In this document: positions 7,180 to 13,963 of the stretch, in pieces
How the letters are laid out: every line of letters starts with the position of its first letter
Numbering within the stretch: position 1 is the first letter of the stretch
Origin: JBBRWV01 sp038248985
GTDB lineage: Bacteria; Planctomycetota; Phycisphaerae; WQYP01
Direction: 5' to 3'
Assembly (NCBI GenBank): GCA_038248985.1
Contig: JBBRWV010000102.1
Span: 1-14,025, forward strand
DNA length: 14,025 nucleotides
Program-made: the position numbers and the translations under genes
Notes under the pieces: model-generated
Database searches by the model: none
Told to the model about the DNA's origin: nothing
Seen by the model: only the letters and a program-made list of their open reading frames with translations

Positions 7180-7318
7180 TAATATAGAGTCGGCCCCAGT
7201 TTTCTTGAGTAATTCAACTCCCAAATGCGTTGAACCTCAAGACTGGACCGGCAAACGATTCCCCCCCCCCAGGGCTAGCGAGTTCCCTCCCAGGGCCTTG
7301 CTAGCCCACTTTTTTTTT
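7180..7318 (+). ncRNA. Candidate small structured RNA downstream of tmRNA
   Basis: A large imperfect hairpin spans 7191-7250. CGG (7191-7193) pairs with CCG (7248-7250), CCAGT (7196-7200) with ACTGG (7242-7246), CTTGAG (7204-7209) with CTCAAG (7236-7241), and TTCAAC (7213-7218) with GTTGAA (7229-7234): 20 base pairs with small bulges. A possible -10 box TAATAT (7180-7185) lies directly upstream, but I see no good -35 box. A strong terminator follows (7272-7318). The predicted RNA would be about 125 bases. It could instead be the 3' trailer of the tmRNA transcript. It does not resemble SRP RNA or RNase P RNA, and I do not recognise it. The sequence from 7097 to 7179 holds only a weak hairpin (AAGAC/GTCTT, 7105-7120) and two copies of CACCCAGCTT. 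Confidence 0.35.
7272..7318 (+). terminator. Strong intrinsic terminator
   Basis: GGGCTAGCGAG (7272-7282) pairs with CTTGCTAGCCC (7297-7307) over 11 positions with one wobble. An inner CCCT/AGGG pairing extends it, and nine T residues (7310-7318) follow. It lies about 175 bases after the mature tmRNA 3' end and directly after a run of ten C (7261-7270). It would end the tmRNA transcript or the candidate small RNA. Confidence 0.85.
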
Positions 7319-7451
7319 GCCCCGCTTTTTTCAATTCATCAAACCACAAACTGACCCCCTCCATGACGATCAGCCTCAGTCCAGACTTCGTTGGGATTCC
7401 CTCGCATCCTGAATACCCCGCCCCCCTATCCGCCCCTTCACCATTTCCCGT

Positions 7452-7480
7452 TTGACACCCGCCCCAAAACGGCCGATAAG
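7452..7480 (+). promoter_or_regulatory. Candidate promoter of sthA
   Basis: TTGACA (7452-7457) is followed after 17 bases by GATAAG (7475-7480), which matches four of six TATAAT positions. The implied start near 7487 leaves a leader of about 30 bases to the GTG at 7518. The TTG at 7452, which could be misread as a start codon, is part of this -35 box. Between 7319 and 7451 I see no gene. Confidence 0.5.
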
Positions 7481-7517
7481 TACCGGCAAGAGGGTCCAGA
7501 AAGGTACGGGCAATCGC

Positions 7518-8924
7518 GTGAAAAACTACGATCTCGCTGTCATCGGCTCCGGCCCCGCTGGACAAAAAGCCGCCATCCAGGCCGCCAAACTCGAAAAATC
7601 CGTCTGCATCATTGAACGCAACCCCGTCCTCGGCGGAGCCGGCATCAACACCGGCACCATCCCCTCCAAAGCCCTCCGCGAAGCCGTCCTCCACCTCACC
7701 GGCACCAACAAACGCGCCCTCTTCGGTGACAACTTCCGCGTCAAACGCGATATCACCCTCGAAGACCTCATCTACGTCTCCCAAAACGTCATCCACAATG
7801 AACGCTCCGTCATCCGCGAACAACTCGATCGCAACGGCATCGACCTCCTCTGGGGCGACGCACACTTCGAAGGCCCCAATCTCCTCCAGGTCGTCCAGCC
7901 CGACCACTCCGTCATGTTCACCGCCGAAAAATTCATCATCGCCACCGGCACCCGACCCGCCATGCCACCCTCCATCCCCTTTAACGATCACTCCATCTTC
8001 ACCTCCGACGGACTCCTCAAACTCAAAACCCTCCCCAAATCCATCATCGTCGTCGGCGGCGGCGTCATCGGCGTCGAATACGCCTGCATGTTGGGCGCCC
8101 TCGGCGTCCGCGTCACCCTCGTCGAGGGCAAAACCGAACTCCTCGACTTCCTCGACCGTGAAATCGCCGAAGCGCTCCAATATCAAATGCGCCAAGTCGG
8201 CATCACCCTCCGCCTCGGTGAAAAAGTCGCCAAAATCGAAGAGTGTGACGCCCCCACCAACCACGGCACAAAACTCGTCCAAGCCCATCTCGAATCCGGC
8301 AAATGCCTCACCGCCCAGTGCCTCCTCTACGCCGTCGGCCGACAGGGCACCACCAAATCCCTCCAACTCGAAAACGCCGGCCTCGTCGCTGACGATCGCG
8401 AACGCCTGAAGGTCAACGCCCATTTCCAATCCGACGCCCCCCACATCTACGCCGCCGGCGATGTCATCGGTTTCCCCGCCCTCGCCTCGGTCTCCATGGA
8501 ACAAGGCCGCCTCGCCGCCTGTCACGCCTTCGGCGTCGAAACCACCTCCATCACCGAGCTCTTCCCCTACGGCATCTACTCCATCCCCGAAATCTCCATG
8601 GTCGGAAAAAATGAAAAACAACTCACCGACGCCGGCATCCCCTACGAAGCCGGCATCGCCCAATACCGCGAAGTTGCCCGCGGCCAACTCCTCGGCGACA
8701 CCGTCGGCATGCTCAAAATGCTCATCCACCAGCAAACCCGCCAACTCCTCGGCGTCCACATCATCGGCACCGGCGCCACCGAACTCGTCCACATCGGCCA
8801 GGCCGTCCTCGCCTTCAATGGCACCGTTGACTACTTCATCAACACCGTCTTCAACTACCCCACCCTCGCCGAAACCTACAAAGTTGCCGCCTTCAACGGC
8901 CTCAACAAAATCCGCAACATCTAA
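7518..8924 (+). CDS. sthA: Soluble NAD(P) transhydrogenase
   Basis: A flavoprotein that moves hydride between NADPH and NAD to balance the two pools in the cytoplasm. From the GTG at 7518 it has 468 residues, close to E. coli SthA. The FAD site is GSGPAG (10-15), the second nucleotide site VGGGVIGVEY (179-188), and the second FAD contact YAAGDVIG (311-318). The C-terminal dimerisation domain carries FNYPTLAETYKVAAFNGLN (445-463). The usual disulfide motif of the pyridine nucleotide-disulfide oxidoreductases is changed to GGAGINTGTIPSK (39-51): both cysteines are missing, which separates it from lipoamide dehydrogenase and glutathione reductase. AAAGG and GGG occur upstream, at imperfect spacing. 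The extra 22 residues from 7452 lack family similarity and overlap a promoter. Usage is almost all C-ending codons. queD follows 38 bases downstream. Confidence 0.93.
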   Translation: MKNYDLAVIGSGPAGQKAAIQAAKLEKSVCIIERNPVLGGAGINTGTIPSKALREAVLHLTGTNKRALFGDNFRVKRDITLEDLIYVSQNVIHNERSVIREQLDRNGIDLLWGDAHFEGPNLLQVVQPDHSVMFTAEKFIIATGTRPAMPPSIPFNDHSIFTSDGLLKLKTLPKSIIVVGGGVIGVEYACMLGALGVRVTLVEGKTELLDFLDREIAEALQYQMRQVGITLRLGEKVAKIEECDAPTNHGTKLVQAHLESGKCLTAQCLLYAVGRQGTTKSLQLENAGLVADDRERLKVNAHFQSDAPHIYAAGDVIGFPALASVSMEQGRLAACHAFGVETTSITELFPYGIYSIPEISMVGKNEKQLTDAGIPYEAGIAQYREVARGQLLGDTVGMLKMLIHQQTRQLLGVHIIGTGATELVHIGQAVLAFNGTVDYFINTVFNYPTLAETYKVAAFNGLNKIRNI

Positions 8925-8962
8925 ACATGTGCCGCCCCCCCACCGTCCGGTACAATCCCCTC

Positions 8963-9349
8963 ATGGCCACCACACCCCCCAATCCGTTCACCGTTGAGCT
9001 CACCAAAGAATTCCGCTTTGAAGCCGCCCATTCCCTCCCGCACGTGCCCCCCGGCCATAAATGCAATCGCCTCCACGGCCACTCCTTCCGCATCGAAATC
9101 ACCGTCCGCGGCACCGTCGATCCCCGCACCGGCTGGCTCATGGATTTCGGCGACCTCAAATCCCTCTTCCGCCCCCTCGAAGAACAGCTCGACCACCGCT
9201 TCCTCAACGAAGTCCCCGGCCTCGAAAACTCCACCTCCGAAAACATCGCCCGCTGGATCTGGCAAAAACTCCAACCCCAACTCCCCATCCTCCACCAGAT
9301 CACCGTCCATGAAACCTGTACGAGCAAATGCGTTTACCGCGGTGAATAA
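8963..9349 (+). CDS. queD: 6-carboxy-5,6,7,8-tetrahydropterin synthase
   Basis: Converts 7,8-dihydroneopterin triphosphate to 6-carboxytetrahydropterin, an early step to queuosine and other 7-deazapurines. From the ATG at 8963 the protein has 128 residues, the normal size. The zinc and active-site region is FEAAHSLPHVPPGHKCNRLHGHSF (about residues 19-42), with the AAH histidine, the catalytic-type cysteine of KCNRLHGH and the HGH pair. DFGDLK, LDHRFLN, ENSTSENIARWIW and the final HETCTSKCVYRGE agree with E. coli QueD almost position by position. An earlier ATG at 8927 would add 12 residues with no counterpart. TACAAT at 8950-8955 sits only seven bases before the ATG, so a leaderless transcript is conceivable, though a -35 box is lacking. 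No other queuosine genes are in the window. Confidence 0.94.
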   Translation: MATTPPNPFTVELTKEFRFEAAHSLPHVPPGHKCNRLHGHSFRIEITVRGTVDPRTGWLMDFGDLKSLFRPLEEQLDHRFLNEVPGLENSTSENIARWIWQKLQPQLPILHQITVHETCTSKCVYRGE

Positions 9350-9370
9350 AAATATGCTGCGTATTTCACC
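9341..9370. terminator. Possible hairpin between convergent queD and ruvX
   Basis: GGTG (9341-9344) and CACC (9367-9370) flank a near-palindrome, AAATATGC and GCGTATTT, separated by one base. It overlaps the queD stop codon. There is no clean T tract for the plus strand, so a terminator role is only a guess. The remaining 9371-9469 shows no gene. Confidence 0.28.
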
Positions 9371-9469
9371 ACCTCCCCGGCAAACTGCTATTCAAAATCC
9401 TCCTCACACTTCTCACCGGTTGCGCCCAGAAAGCCCGGTTCCTCACCCGCCCTCAAACCAACCACCCCT

Positions 9470-9892
9470 TCACCGATGCTGCTCCATCCAATCCTGCAAA
9501 ATCGCCGCCGCCGCGATCGCGTCCACCCGTTGCCGCTTCTGATCCCGCGTAAAATGCCCCGCCAACTTCCCCTCCGACCCATAGCTCGTTAAATACTCGC
9601 TCGCCCGATGAATCTCCGGACACCCCGGCCCCGTCCCAATCGTCTGCTGCAGCGTCAAAATAAACCGCTCCGTCAGCTTGCTCTGCTGCGAAGGCGCCCC
9701 GTTCGCATGCAGCGGCAGCCCGATCACAATCGCATCCACCTGCTCCCGCTTCACCAACTGCCCCACCGCCCGCGCCAGCTCCGCATCCGTCAACCCCTCA
9801 AACATCTCAAACGGCAACGCCAAATTCGTCTCCGTCTCCCCCAGTGCTATCCCCGTCCGTCGCCCACCATAATCAATGCCAATCAACCTCAT
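9470..9892 (-). CDS. ruvX: RuvX/YqgF-family putative Holliday junction resolvase
   Basis: An RNase H-fold protein of the YqgF family, implicated in Holliday junction cleavage or pre-16S rRNA 5' processing. The N-terminal GIDYGGRRTGIAL (5-17) carries the first catalytic residue D7. IVIGLPLHANG (55-65) is the conserved second strand, normally GLP with an NG. DAIAAAAILQDWM (124-136) holds the last catalytic Asp, D124. The central family motif DER-(L/F)-(S/T)-(T/S) is not intact: the matching segment reads SEYLTSYGSEGKL (98-110), so E99 is kept but Asp and Arg are replaced. At 140 residues it has the usual length. The ATG at 9892 lies two bases after the stop of the upstream 108-residue gene, so the two are surely translated from one message. 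It is last in the manC operon. Confidence 0.87.
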   Translation of the reverse strand: MRLIGIDYGGRRTGIALGETETNLALPFEMFEGLTDAELARAVGQLVKREQVDAIVIGLPLHANGAPSQQSKLTERFILTLQQTIGTGPGCPEIHRASEYLTSYGSEGKLAGHFTRDQKRQRVDAIAAAAILQDWMEQHR

Positions 9893-9894
9893 CT

Positions 9895-10221
9895 TTAATT
9901 TCCCATATCCGCCAGAATGTCATCCGCTGCACTCTGCGCAAATTCCTCCGGCGTGATCTCCACCTGCGTCTGTTCCGCTTCCTCCACCCGTTGCTTCCAC
10001 GCCGCCTTCAACTGCGTCGCCGTATCCCCCGGTAAGCCAAACTGCTCCCGCACCGTCTTCCGCCAGTCCGTTCCCCCAAACGTCTTGCTCAATATCTGTT
10101 GCAGCACCGCCGCCTTCTCCGGCTCCAGCTTCCCCAACGCATCGAGCACAAAATTCTCCAGCACCGCCAGCATCGGCTGCTTCTCATAACAATCCGGCAC
10201 CTGGTTATCCATCAAACCCAT
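9895..10221 (-). CDS. Unrecognised 108-residue soluble protein between manC and ruvX
   Basis: Function is not recognised. The ATG at 10221 has GGAG about six bases upstream; an alternative Met at residue 4 lacks such a site. The protein has no signal peptide or membrane span. Residues 16-45 (LAVLENFVLDALGKLEPEKAAVLQQIL) and 65-85 look like amphipathic helices, and the C-terminal third is acidic (ITPEEFAQSAADDILADMGN). A tryptophan-containing stretch, FGGTDWRKTVREQFGLP (48-64), is the most likely conserved core. It starts 21 bases after manC and ends two bases before ruvX, so its level is tied to the RuvX-like protein. That suggests, without proof, a shared role in nucleic-acid handling. Codon usage matches the minus-strand neighbours. 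Confidence 0.8.
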   Translation of the reverse strand: MGLMDNQVPDCYEKQPMLAVLENFVLDALGKLEPEKAAVLQQILSKTFGGTDWRKTVREQFGLPGDTATQLKAAWKQRVEEAEQTQVEITPEEFAQSAADDILADMGN

Positions 10222-10242
10222 GTCGCTTCTCCGCCTTCAACT

Positions 10243-11358
10243 TTACACAAAACCCTTCCCCTGCCCCTTCTCCACATCCGCCACCATCTGCTTGATTTTC
10301 TCCGCATCCTTCGTCGGACACACCAGCGTCGCCCGCGGCGTGTGAATGATGATCAAATCATGACAATTAATCGTCGCCAGCAAATGCCCCGCCTCCTCGC
10401 TCACCGCCAGCACATTGCTCGATCCCAAATGCTGCACCTTCGCCCCCGCCGCACGGTTGCCCTCTTCATCCACCGTCAGCGTCTCCCCAAAGCTCGGCCA
10501 GCTCCCCACATCCAACCACTTTACCGGCATCGCCACCGTCGCCACATGCGGAGCCTTCTCCATCACCGCAAAATCAATCGAAATCTTCGGCAGCGTCGGA
10601 TACACCGACCTCAAAACCTCCTCCTGCTCTGCCGTCCCCCACGCCTCCGCAATCTTCATCAACCCGTCATAACTTGCCGGCAGTTGCAGCTTCAACTGCT
10701 CCAACACCGTCCGCGCCTTCCACACAAACATCCCGCTGTTCCACGCAAAATTCCCCGCCGCCAGATATTTCTTCGCCGTCATCTCATCCGGCTTCTCCCG
10801 AAACGCATGGACCTTATGCACCGCATCCAAACCACCCGCCCCGCTCGTTGCGGCGCTCAACACCTCCGCCCGCTGCACGTAGCCAAACCCCGTCGCCGCA
10901 AACGTCGGTGTGATCCCAAACGTCACCAGGTACTCCCCATGCTTCTCCACAAACGCAAATGCCGTGTTCATCGCCCGCTGAAACACCTCCACCGGCTCAA
11001 TAATATGATCCGCCGTCAGCACCGCAAAAATCGCCTCCGGATCACGCTTCGCCAGCACCGCCGCACTCAGCCCCACCGCGTTCGCCGTGTCCCGGCCCAT
11101 CGGCTCACCCAGCAACTGACTCGCCGGCAGCATCGACAAATCCGCCAGCACTGCATCCGCATAGCTCGCCCCCGTGCACACATACAACGCATCCGGCTTC
11201 ACCAGCCCGCGCAGCCTCCCCGCCGCAATACTCAGCAAACTCTTCATCCCCCCCGCACCCTCCGGGATAAATCGCAGCAACTGCTTCGGCTTCCCCGTCC
11301 GGCTCATCGGCCACAACCGCGTACCCGCCCCGCCCGCCATGATCACCGCATACCGCAT
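10243..11358 (-). CDS. manC: Mannose-1-phosphate guanylyltransferase
   Basis: Makes GDP-mannose from mannose-1-phosphate and GTP, for surface polysaccharides and protein glycosylation. The signature GGAGTRLWPMSRTGKPKQLL (9-28) binds the nucleotide. EPMGRDTA (85-92) fits the EP-x-x-R-(N/D)-TA motif, TADHII (115-120) the (P/T)ADH metal-contact motif, FREKPD (186-191) the sugar-phosphate site, NSGMF (207-211) and WLDVGSW (281-287) the remaining conserved motifs. At 371 residues it is the short form without a fused isomerase domain. I chose the ATG at 11358 because GGAG lies six bases before it and the protein then begins MRYAVIMAGG as in the family. In-frame ATGs at 11370 and 11388 are possible. 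It heads a three-gene operon and is divergent from the lipoprotein gene. I see no clear promoter for it. Confidence 0.93.
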   Translation of the reverse strand: MRYAVIMAGGAGTRLWPMSRTGKPKQLLRFIPEGAGGMKSLLSIAAGRLRGLVKPDALYVCTGASYADAVLADLSMLPASQLLGEPMGRDTANAVGLSAAVLAKRDPEAIFAVLTADHIIEPVEVFQRAMNTAFAFVEKHGEYLVTFGITPTFAATGFGYVQRAEVLSAATSGAGGLDAVHKVHAFREKPDEMTAKKYLAAGNFAWNSGMFVWKARTVLEQLKLQLPASYDGLMKIAEAWGTAEQEEVLRSVYPTLPKISIDFAVMEKAPHVATVAMPVKWLDVGSWPSFGETLTVDEEGNRAAGAKVQHLGSSNVLAVSEEAGHLLATINCHDLIIIHTPRATLVCPTKDAEKIKQMVADVEKGQGKGFV

Positions 11359-11410
11359 AGACAACTCCATCCTCGCCAGAGCATTCACTTCGCGTTACAA
11401 CTCACCAAAC

Positions 11411-11422
11411 TTCAAGCTTGAA
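11411..11422. promoter_or_regulatory. 12-bp perfect palindrome, candidate operator
   Basis: TTCAAGCTTGAA is a perfect inverted repeat in the gap between manC and the divergent lipoprotein gene. It lies where the -35 region of the lipoprotein promoter would be, and that promoter has a perfect -10 but no normal -35. A regulator binding here could affect one or both genes. A 12-bp palindrome can arise by chance, so this is suggestive only. Confidence 0.35.
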
Positions 11423-11444
11423 AGTCCTGCCGCCAATCTTCCCC

Positions 11445-11450
11445 TATAAT
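11445..11450 (+). promoter_or_regulatory. -10 box of the lipoprotein gene
   Basis: TATAAT matches the consensus exactly. The implied transcript start is near 11457, about 34 bases before the ATG at 11491. At 16-18 bases upstream there is no TTGACA-like box; TTGAAA (11418-11423) is 21 bases away and overlaps the palindrome. This resembles promoters that need an activator. Confidence 0.55.
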
Positions 11451-11490
11451 ACACCACTCGCTTGAATCCCACCTCTCCGAAAGGAATCCC

Positions 11491-13191
11491 ATGCGTCGAT
11501 TCTCCCCCGCCACACTCCTCGCCCCCGCCACACTCATCACCCTCTCCCTCGCCGGCTGTTCGCTCACCTTCGCCCAAAACCCGCCCGCCACCCAGCCTGC
11601 CACCCTCCCCGATGACCCCCTCAAAATCCTCACCCCCACCCTCAACAAAAAAGAAAACTCCCTCTCTATCCCCGCCGCTTTCTGGAATCAGAAAATGACC
11701 TCCTGGGTCGAAGTCGCCATCTGCGGCCGACCCTCCGACTTCCTCCATGAAACCATCGCCTGCACCACCACCACCAAAAACCAGATGTCCAAATCCCTCC
11801 GCGACATCGGCTTCCGCGATGCCGACTACTGGGTCGCCAACGTCCAGGATTTCCCTCGCATCCGCGGCGACCGCGCCCTCGTCCTCCTCGAATTCACCAC
11901 CGACAACAAAAAACAAACCTACGCCCTCGATGAACTCCTCTGCTTCCAGGGCTGGGGCGTCCCCGCCGGCCCCTACGGCTGGATGTTCAAAGGCGACCCC
12001 GATCGCAACTCCCGCCCCCAACCCGCCGCCGTTGATCCCACCAAGGCCCCCGCCGAACCCGAAGTTGATCGCACCAAAATCATCCGCGACGATCCCCAGA
12101 TCGCCCTCGCCTTCAAAGGCCTCCAGCACCTCTCCCAATCCTACATCGATAACCCTCTCGCCTACGACAACTGGATCTACCCCATGATGCGCTACAGCCG
12201 CAATTACCAACTCCTCTCCGACAAAATCTACGACTCCAACGGCACAATCCCCGTCACCCTCACCATCCGCAAAGTCAACGAAGAACAGTTCCTCACCGCC
12301 ATCGCCCAGGTCTGGCATGATGAAAAGTTCAGCAAATACGCCCTCGAAAAACTCCCCGTCGCCAAATCCATCGATACCGACAAAGCCGCCCTCGAAAAAC
12401 TCCTCCCCCACATCCAGGCCCTCCTGAAAGTCCCCACCGAAAAACGCGACATCCCCGCTGAAGACAAAATCTTCGGCCAGGCCGCCGTCCTCGCCGCCAA
12501 TATCGAAAGCCACTACGCCACCCTCGACGCCGCCTGGGCCGCCTGGGCCGCCGAACACCCCGTGTACGAATCCACCAACAATGCCGAACTCGAGGAGCTC
12601 CGCGCCCAAACCAAGCTCTGGAACGAACACCGCGAGTTGCTGCGCCAACGCGCCTCCCATCTCGCCACCGCCGAACAAAACGGCTATCTCGCCAAAATGC
12701 TGACTCAAGAAAACCCCGTCAAAAACCAGGCCCAAATCGCCCGTCACCGCGGCCTCGAAATCGCAGCCCGCTCCCGCGCCACCCTCGCCGAAATCACCCA
12801 CCCCACCGCCTACTGGAAGTACGAAAAATCCCGCATCGACGGCAAGGACGATCCCCGCACCGATTGGATCGCCCACATCACCATCCAGAACGACCTCCTC
12901 GCCGCCAAAACCACCCTCGCCAACGCCGGTATCGCCTACGGCAAAAAACTCCAGGAAGTCGACGACCAATCCGCCCCCATCCTCCTCCCCCTGCAACGAG
13001 CCTACGCCGCCGCCATCGCCCAAATCGCCTTCCTCAATCTCCGCGTGGAACTCGCCGACGTCACCTTTGAAATCGTCAAGCGCGAAATGCTCGAAAATGA
13101 TCCCGAACTCCCCGCCCTTCAGCTTCGCAAAAAAGAACTTGAAGCCCAAATCCAAGACGCCGTCGCCGCCACCCAGCCCGCCCTCAAATAG
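11491..13191 (+). CDS. Lipoprotein with YdjY-like domain and helical C-terminal region (566 aa)
   Basis: Probably an exported lipoprotein of unknown function. MRRFSPATLL starts a signal peptide with a hydrophobic core, and LSLAGC (18-23) is a lipobox with the lipidated residue C23. A Pro/Thr/Gln-rich linker follows. Residues about 55-165 resemble the YdjY domain: LSIPAAFWNQ, then WVEVAICGRPSDFLHETI, similar to the VEV...HE(S/T) pattern of that family. The region from about 215 on is mostly helical and charged, with possible coiled coils (AELEELRAQTKLWNEHRELL and LRKKELEAQIQDAVAA). A tryptophan-rich segment, AAWAAWAAEHP, lies in the middle. AAAGGA stands about five bases before the ATG. Codons are almost all C-ending. 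It ends 27 bases before the convergent glycosidase-like gene. The YdjY assignment is from pattern memory and is the least certain part. Confidence 0.82.
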   Translation: MRRFSPATLLAPATLITLSLAGCSLTFAQNPPATQPATLPDDPLKILTPTLNKKENSLSIPAAFWNQKMTSWVEVAICGRPSDFLHETIACTTTTKNQMSKSLRDIGFRDADYWVANVQDFPRIRGDRALVLLEFTTDNKKQTYALDELLCFQGWGVPAGPYGWMFKGDPDRNSRPQPAAVDPTKAPAEPEVDRTKIIRDDPQIALAFKGLQHLSQSYIDNPLAYDNWIYPMMRYSRNYQLLSDKIYDSNGTIPVTLTIRKVNEEQFLTAIAQVWHDEKFSKYALEKLPVAKSIDTDKAALEKLLPHIQALLKVPTEKRDIPAEDKIFGQAAVLAANIESHYATLDAAWAAWAAEHPVYESTNNAELEELRAQTKLWNEHRELLRQRASHLATAEQNGYLAKMLTQENPVKNQAQIARHRGLEIAARSRATLAEITHPTAYWKYEKSRIDGKDDPRTDWIAHITIQNDLLAAKTTLANAGIAYGKKLQEVDDQSAPILLPLQRAYAAAIAQIAFLNLRVELADVTFEIVKREMLENDPELPALQLRKKELEAQIQDAVAATQPALK

Positions 13192-13218
13192 GCACTCCCA
13201 CCGCGTCCCTTGTTCCGC

Positions 13219-13890
13219 CTACTTCTCCAGCATCACCGTCTTTGCCCCATTCACATACAGCGTGTGCTGGTTCTCCAGCATAATTTCCGCTCGCCCGTTC
13301 TCCATCTTCAAGTCCTTCGATCGCCCCAGCCGGTGCGTCACCGTTACCGGCTTCCCCACCAGCATCGGCTCCACCTTCACCCGCACCCGTTCCAACCCCG
13401 CCTTCTCCTTCAATCGTGACAACACCAAAACACTCTCCTTACCCCGCGCAAACTTAACCGCAAAATAATCCTCCTCCCCCAGTTTCTGAGACTCCACATA
13501 CTTCCCCGCCCCAATGCAATGCGCCCCCACCGAAAACCATATCCCCATCGGCCGCACCGTGAAATCCGTATTACATAGTGACGCATAATCTTCCTCCCCC
13601 GCCGGCCCCGCCAGCTTCACATGCATGAAATTGAACTGCCGCTCCACCCCCTTCGCCAGCGCAATCGTCGGCGACTCCGCCCGCTCCTCCGTATCCCAAA
13701 TCGGCAACTTCACATCATGCTTCTTCAAAAGATCCCGCCACTTCTGAATCTCCGCAAAATCATTCACATAATGCACGCTGAAAATATCCAGATGCTTCGC
13801 CAACCCCTTCTTCAGCATCTCCTCTACAAAATCCCAGTAATGCACGAACCCGCACCCCGCGATCTTCGCCTCAGGATTCCCCTTCCTAAC
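13219..13890 (-). pseudogene. 3' part of a glycoside-hydrolase-like gene, 5' end lost
   Basis: The C-terminal half of a secreted or cytoplasmic glycosidase-like protein. An open frame begins at an ATG at 13938, but its first 16 or so codons run through a terminator hairpin, so that start is artificial. Family-like sequence begins near GNPEAKIAGCGF (about 13881 downward). LDIFSVHYV and LPIWDTEER look like late strands of a clan GH-A-type TIM barrel, with the Glu of WDTEE as the likely nucleophile. The last 80 residues (SVLVLSRLKEKAGLERVRVKV to LYVNGAKTVMLEK) look like a beta-sandwich tail. The first half of the barrel and any signal peptide are absent. The most likely cause is insertion of the element to the right. 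The exact glycosidase family is not recognised. Confidence 0.65.
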
Positions 13891-13912
13891 CCAACTTCCG
13901 CAGTTTGCGAGC

Positions 13913-13948
13913 AAAAAGGCCTTTGGCGATGGCGCCAAGGCCCTTTTT
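13913..13948 (-). terminator. Intrinsic terminator after the gene entering from the right
   Basis: On the minus strand GGCCTTGGCG (13942-13933) pairs with CGCC and AAGGCC (13928-13918, one bulged base), loop CCAT, followed by five T (13917-13913). Matching A and T runs on both sides make it potentially bidirectional. It begins about 15 bases after the stop codon at 13964-13966. Confidence 0.75.
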
Positions 13949-13963
13949 TCCTAAAAGTCTTCA

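Noticed and set aside
7275..8792. 505-residue open frame on the minus strand opposite sthA
   Set aside because: It is the mirror of the C-ending codons of sthA, giving a Gly/Asp/Glu/Val/Ala-rich low-complexity product. sthA itself has complete family motifs.
11395..13155. 586-residue minus-strand open frame opposite the lipoprotein gene
   Set aside because: Same mirror effect: very rich in Gly, Glu, Asp and Phe, with no domain. The plus strand has a signal peptide, lipobox and ribosome binding site.
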